This document shows positions 60,749 through 64,000 of a stretch of 64,000 nt of DNA, in pieces. The notes below the pieces were generated by a model. The model did no database searches, was not told the DNA's origin, and saw nothing but the letters and a program-made list of their open reading frames with translations. Each line of letters begins with the position of its first letter. Position 1 is the first letter of the stretch. The translations under genes were made by a program, and so were the position numbers. This stretch comes from Haloterrigena turkmenica DSM 5511 (GTDB lineage Archaea > Halobacteriota > Halobacteria > Halobacteriales > Natrialbaceae), in contig NC_013743.1 in the NCBI RefSeq assembly GCF_000025325.1, forward strand, positions 3,162,001-3,226,000. Direction: 5' to 3'.

Positions 60749-61546
60749 TCACTCGAGCGAAAAACCAGCGTCCGCCAGCGAGTCGGCGTTCGTCCAGTAC
60801 TCCGCGATGGTTTCTTCGGCCCACGACCGGACCGCCTCGTCGTCGGTGTCGATCGACGCCCGCAGAACGCCCTGCTCGTCGCGTAGGAGCAGGTAGACGA
60901 CGTCGTCGAGGAGCATCACCGCGAGCGGAACCGACCCGTCGCGGACCCGGATCGCAGTCCCGTCGGTCGCCAGCAGCGCCTCGAGTCGGTCCCGGAGCGC
61001 CGCGTCGTCGACGAGGGCCTCGATCGCGCTTCGGGAGAAGACGCCCCGAAACGTCTGCTCACTCGTTTCCGCCCGGTCCTGGACGAGCGATAGCGTCTGT
61101 TCGTTGAAGGCGTGGGAGACCGTCCGAACGTCGTCGGCGCCCTCGAGCAACTCGAGCAGCCGCGACAGCGGCGCGTTCGGTCGGGTCTGGCTGGGCGTGG
61201 TGATCGTCGCGTCGGCCAGCCGCCGGAGGTCGAAGGTCAGTTCCGTACGCGGCAGGTAGTCGACGACCTCGCGGAGTCGCCGTTCGGTCTCGATGATTCG
61301 CTGGAGGTCGGTGATCCCCGACGCGACGAGCCGCCCTGTCGCCGTCGCAACGTACTCGCTGCCCTCGCGGCGGATCCACGACCGCTCCCGAAAATCGCCG
61401 AGAATGCGCCCCAGCGTCGCCTGCGAGGCCCCGGTCGCCGCGGCCAGTTCGTTGCGGGTGTGGCCCTCCTCGGCGAGAGACTCGAGCACCTCGACGCGGT
61501 TGGCCGAGAGCGCGAGGAACTCGATCTCCTCGAGTGCCGATTCCAT
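60749..61546 (-). CDS. FilR1-type transcriptional regulator
   Basis: This 265-residue protein has a winged helix (about 5-65) with recognition segment HTRNELAAATGASQATLGRIL and a FilR1-type sensor domain (about 120-250). It is a paralogue of the regulator at 36770-37603, with matching segment order including the YLPRTELTFDLRRLADATIT stretch. The start at 61546 is supported by composition. A palindrome 42 bases upstream overlaps its likely promoter, and it faces the EamA gene, a probable target. Confidence 0.85.
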   Translation of the reverse strand: MESALEEIEFLALSANRVEVLESLAEEGHTRNELAAATGASQATLGRILGDFRERSWIRREGSEYVATATGRLVASGITDLQRIIETERRLREVVDYLPRTELTFDLRRLADATITTPSQTRPNAPLSRLLELLEGADDVRTVSHAFNEQTLSLVQDRAETSEQTFRGVFSRSAIEALVDDAALRDRLEALLATDGTAIRVRDGSVPLAVMLLDDVVYLLLRDEQGVLRASIDTDDEAVRSWAEETIAEYWTNADSLADAGFSLE

Positions 61547-61587
61547 ACGCTTCGTTCGACCCCGTACGGGAAAGCCGTTTCGCACCG

Positions 61588-61600
61588 TGAAATCATTTCA
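61588..61600. promoter_or_regulatory. Palindromic operator candidate between regulator and EamA gene
   Basis: TGAAAT-C-ATTTCA is a perfect 6+1+6 inverted repeat 42 bases before the regulator's start, overlapping TATA-like bases on that strand. A degenerate copy follows at 61680-61692. Together they suggest binding by the adjacent regulator. Confidence 0.55.
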
Positions 61601-61679
61601 TACCCTGATCGAGTGCATCGAGGATGCACGGCTTTCCCCCGTCGTCAGTCCGCTCTCACCGGCGCAGCCTTTCTTGTCG

Positions 61680-61692
61680 TGAAATATTTTCT
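61680..61692. promoter_or_regulatory. Degenerate second operator copy
   Basis: TGAAATATTTTCT matches TGAAATCATTTCA at 10 of 13 positions. It lies about 15 bases upstream of a TATA-like ACTATATG for the EamA gene, a place suited to control that promoter. Confidence 0.4.
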
Positions 61693-61815
61693 GAACGAAA
61701 CTATATGACCTGGCCACCTACGTAGATGTATAATGATCCTCGAAGAATTTCTGCCGGCCGACGATCCGTCGGCGACTTCGCTGTCCGATCGTACGGGTGC
61801 GGTGGTGATCGACCA

Positions 61816-62811
61816 GTGATCGACCGTCGAACGCTCGCGTTCTTCGTCCTCTCGAGCGTCTTCTTCGGGGGAACGTTCGTCGCGGCGAAGGCCGGCCTCG
61901 AGTACTTCCCGCCGCTGCTGTTCGTCGCGATCCGGTTCGACGTGGCCGCGCTGGTCATGCTGGGATACGTCGCGCTCACCGTCTCGGGCGACGACCTCAG
62001 ACCCGAAACGCGGGGCGACGTCGTCGGAATCCTCGCGACCGGCGGCCTCGTGATCGGACTGGCCAACGCCCTCCTATTCGTCGGCCAGCAGTACGCGACC
62101 AGCGCCGTCGGCGCGATCGTCTTCAGCCTCAACCCGATCCTGACGCCGGTGTTCGCGGCCGTCCTCCTCTCCGACGAACGGCTCTCGCGTCGCGGTGCGG
62201 TCGGGATGGGGCTCGGCCTGCTCGGCGTCGCGCTCGTGGTCAGCCCCGATCCCGCGGCCCTGCTGGGCGGCGACGCGTTCGGTCGGGCGATCCTCTTCGC
62301 CGGCGCGATCTGTGCCGCACTGGGCGCGGTCCTCATTCGCCGGGCCGGCTCGACGGCCACGCTCTCGAGTACGGTCCGGATCGCGTGGGGGCTCCCGATC
62401 GCGGCGGCCCTCTGTCACGGCTTCGCCTACTCGACCGGCGAGTCGATGGCGTCGATCTCGTGGACGACCGACGCGCTCCTCGCGCTGGGCTACGTCAGCA
62501 TCGTCGCCGGCGTCCTCGCGTACATCGCCTACTTCGGACTGCTCGAGGCGACCGAGGCGACGACGGCGAACCTGATCTTCTACGTCGTACCCGTCGTCTC
62601 GACGCTGGGCGGCTGGGCGATCTTAGACGAGGCCGTCGCGACGTCGGCGGTCGTCGGCTTCCTGACGATCTTCGCCGGCTTCGCCGTCATCGGCAGCGAC
62701 TCCGTCGATATCGACCTCCGCTCGCGGCTGCCCGGCCTGACGATCAATGGGCCGGTCCACGAGGAAGGCTCGTCCGTCACCGAGGAACCGTGCGGCTACC
62801 GCTCGGACTGA
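61816..62811 (+). CDS. EamA/DMT-superfamily transporter
   Basis: This 331-residue exporter-like protein has ten membrane helices in two EamA halves (about 5-140 and 150-285). The first half ends with SAVGAIVFSLNPILTPVFAA, the second with TTANLIFYVVPVVSTLGGWAILDE, the usual DMT marks. A soluble tail of about 45 residues follows. The GTG start at 61816 matches the family N-terminus (VIDRRTLAFFVLSSVFFGG). ATG codons up to 61726 would add Arg-rich residues. Substrates of this family include amino acids and metabolites. Confidence 0.88.
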   Translation: MIDRRTLAFFVLSSVFFGGTFVAAKAGLEYFPPLLFVAIRFDVAALVMLGYVALTVSGDDLRPETRGDVVGILATGGLVIGLANALLFVGQQYATSAVGAIVFSLNPILTPVFAAVLLSDERLSRRGAVGMGLGLLGVALVVSPDPAALLGGDAFGRAILFAGAICAALGAVLIRRAGSTATLSSTVRIAWGLPIAAALCHGFAYSTGESMASISWTTDALLALGYVSIVAGVLAYIAYFGLLEATEATTANLIFYVVPVVSTLGGWAILDEAVATSAVVGFLTIFAGFAVIGSDSVDIDLRSRLPGLTINGPVHEEGSSVTEEPCGYRSD

Positions 62812-63033
62812 GCCGGCCGTACACAGCCGTCTTCTCGACCGAGACTGTTCGTTGAAACGTGGCGATGCCGAGATGAACCGAGCCGCTCGAGCGGCGCCGT
62901 CCTCGAGACTCGAACGACTGATCTGCATGAGAACGCCGGCAGGTCGCTCAACCCCGCGGTTCTCGTAGCGTGGATACTCGCCGCCCCTGCGACCGCTCCC
63001 GGTTTCGCGTTCGGAGGCGTCGGCACCCTATCC

Positions 63034-64000
63034 ATGTCACTTGCATCCTACGAACTCCACGAACGGCTCGACCGACTCTCGTCTGCAAGCGCCGACCGCG
63101 ACATTCTCGTCAGTCTCGCCGTCCCGCCCGAGGAGACGATCGGCGAGGCCCGCCAACCCGTCGAGACCGACTACGCGGAGGCGAGCCAACTCGACGAGCA
63201 GTCGTTTCCGAAGCCGCTCACCGACGCGCTCGAGACCGTCCGGAGCGAACTGACCGAGTACGACGAGATCCCCGACAGCGGGCTGGCGATCTACGCCGGC
63301 GTTCCCGACGGCGACCTCGTGACGGTCGTCTTCGACGATCTACCGGTCCCCATCGACGACTCGATCTACCGCCACGCCAACGAGTTCGACCTCGAGCCAC
63401 TCGAGGACGTCACCGAGCCCGAGTCGACCCACGGCCTGCTGGTCGTCGAACGCGGCGGCGCCGCGCTGGGCGTGCTCGACGACGAGGGCGTCGAGCCCCT
63501 CGAGAGCTTCGAGAGCGAGGTTCCCGGGAAGTCGAGCGCCGGCGGCCAGTCCGCCGAGCGGTTCGAACGCGACCGCGAGCGCCAGAAGCGGGAGTTCTTC
63601 GACGAGGTCGCCGACCGTGCCGAACGGACGTTCCTCGGCGACGACGCCGTCGACAGCGTCCTGCTGGGCGGGACGACGGGCACCGTCGAGACGTTCCGAG
63701 ATGAGGCCGACCTCGACCACCGCCTCGAGGACCGTCTCGCCGGCGAGTTCGCCGTCGAGTACGCGACTCAGCAGGGCCTCGAACAACTCGCGGAGAAGGG
63801 TCAGGAAGCCCTCGAGGAACGCGACCGGGACGACGTTCGCGAGACACTCGGCGAGTTCCTCGATCGGGTCGGCGACGACGACCCCGTCGCCTACGGCCGC
63901 GAAGCGGTCGACGACGCCCTCGAGTTCGACGCGGTCGAGACGCTGCTGCTCTCGACGGGGCTGGAGGGCGAGGACCTGCAGGAACTCGGCGAACGGACTG
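63034..64000 (+). CDS. Vms1/aRF1-like peptidyl-tRNA hydrolase (3' partial)
   Basis: About 322 residues are visible before the window ends. The N-terminal domain contains LAIYAGVPDG and a central eRF1-like domain. The loop SSAGGQSAERFERDR (near residue 170) has the GGQ that releases peptides from tRNA in release factors and Vms1. A C-terminal helical region (LLLSTGLEGEDLQELGE) continues beyond the window. It may rescue stalled ribosomes or serve as a release-factor paralogue. Confidence 0.82.
   Translation, partial: MSLASYELHERLDRLSSASADRDILVSLAVPPEETIGEARQPVETDYAEASQLDEQSFPKPLTDALETVRSELTEYDEIPDSGLAIYAGVPDGDLVTVVFDDLPVPIDDSIYRHANEFDLEPLEDVTEPESTHGLLVVERGGAALGVLDDEGVEPLESFESEVPGKSSAGGQSAERFERDRERQKREFFDEVADRAERTFLGDDAVDSVLLGGTTGTVETFRDEADLDHRLEDRLAGEFAVEYATQQGLEQLAEKGQEALEERDRDDVRETLGEFLDRVGDDDPVAYGREAVDDALEFDAVETLLLSTGLEGEDLQELGERT

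Overview
The window is a stretch of haloarchaeal chromosome. It is GC-rich with strong GC preference at third codon positions, and its proteins are acidic. It carries Tat signal peptides with haloarchaeal lipoboxes, a PGF-CTERM surface protein, aIF-5A with deoxyhypusine synthase, a gas-vesicle GvpA protein, bat-type HTH regulators, and TATA-like boxes about 25-30 bases before many start codons, which suggests leaderless mRNAs. The gene set fits a member of the Halobacteria, probably Natrialbales; the genus cannot be named from this sequence alone. No rRNA, tRNA, CRISPR array or intact transposase was seen.

From 1 to 30.9 kb the window is mostly ordinary core genome. It begins with the end of a PGF-CTERM surface protein, a geranylgeranyl-reductase-family flavoprotein and a universal stress protein. 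An orphan NrfD-type quinone-interacting membrane subunit follows, then copper nitrite reductase NirK with a CGAA/TTCG inverted repeat beside its TATA box, a class V aminotransferase and a second stress protein. Next come UvrA, an RNB-family exoribonuclease, a PUA protein, a serine hydrolase, MoeA, Hsp20 followed closely by a UbiB-family kinase, and an enolase-superfamily protein. The aIF-5A gene overlaps an agmatinase-like gene by one base, and deoxyhypusine synthase lies 5 kb further on, so the putative aIF-5A modification pathway is clustered. A fused cytochrome oxidase subunit I/III gene and a NIF3 protein lie between them. Together NirK, NrfD, the fused oxidase, MoeA and the later malate:quinone oxidoreductase (Mqo) suggest a flexible aerobic/denitrifying electron transport chain, though the partner subunits are outside the window.

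From 30.9 to 36.1 kb, short non-coding repeats fill the two convergent gene ends (30.95-31.29 and 33.68-33.97 kb). They share both termini, and one copy carries a row of perfect hairpins with three-base loops. A related hairpin row lies at 17.28-17.47 kb. Between and beside the repeats are a metallo-beta-lactamase-fold protein, a thioredoxin-reductase-like flavoprotein, a flavin/PNPOx-like protein, an isolated gvpA and a family 2 glycosyltransferase.

From 36.1 to 50.3 kb the base composition is less uniform and genes are sparse and partly broken. There is a SnoaL-like pseudogene with a Trp codon apparently turned into a stop, a lipoprotein stub, and a short motif found at five places whose reverse strand reads like a gene start. 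Intact genes are a FilR1-type regulator, a DUF1330 protein, a choloylglycine-hydrolase-family enzyme, a DHH phosphoesterase, a GT39 glycosyltransferase, a Tat-exported GH2 glycosidase under an AT-rich promoter, an AIM24 protein and a 346-residue protein combining a PD-(D/E)XK-like nuclease core with two tandem C-terminal repeats. This last gene has a perfect palindrome just before its start and is the best candidate for something undescribed.

From 50.4 to 64 kb core-like content returns: an arylsulfotransferase-like membrane protein, a DUF389 transporter-like protein whose 3' end overlaps a small protein with an S4-like voltage-sensor helix, a bat-type regulator, small zinc-binding proteins, Mqo, a TrkH-type potassium transporter, a second FilR1-type regulator with a palindromic site facing an EamA exporter, and the start of a Vms1/aRF1-like peptidyl-tRNA hydrolase that runs off the end.
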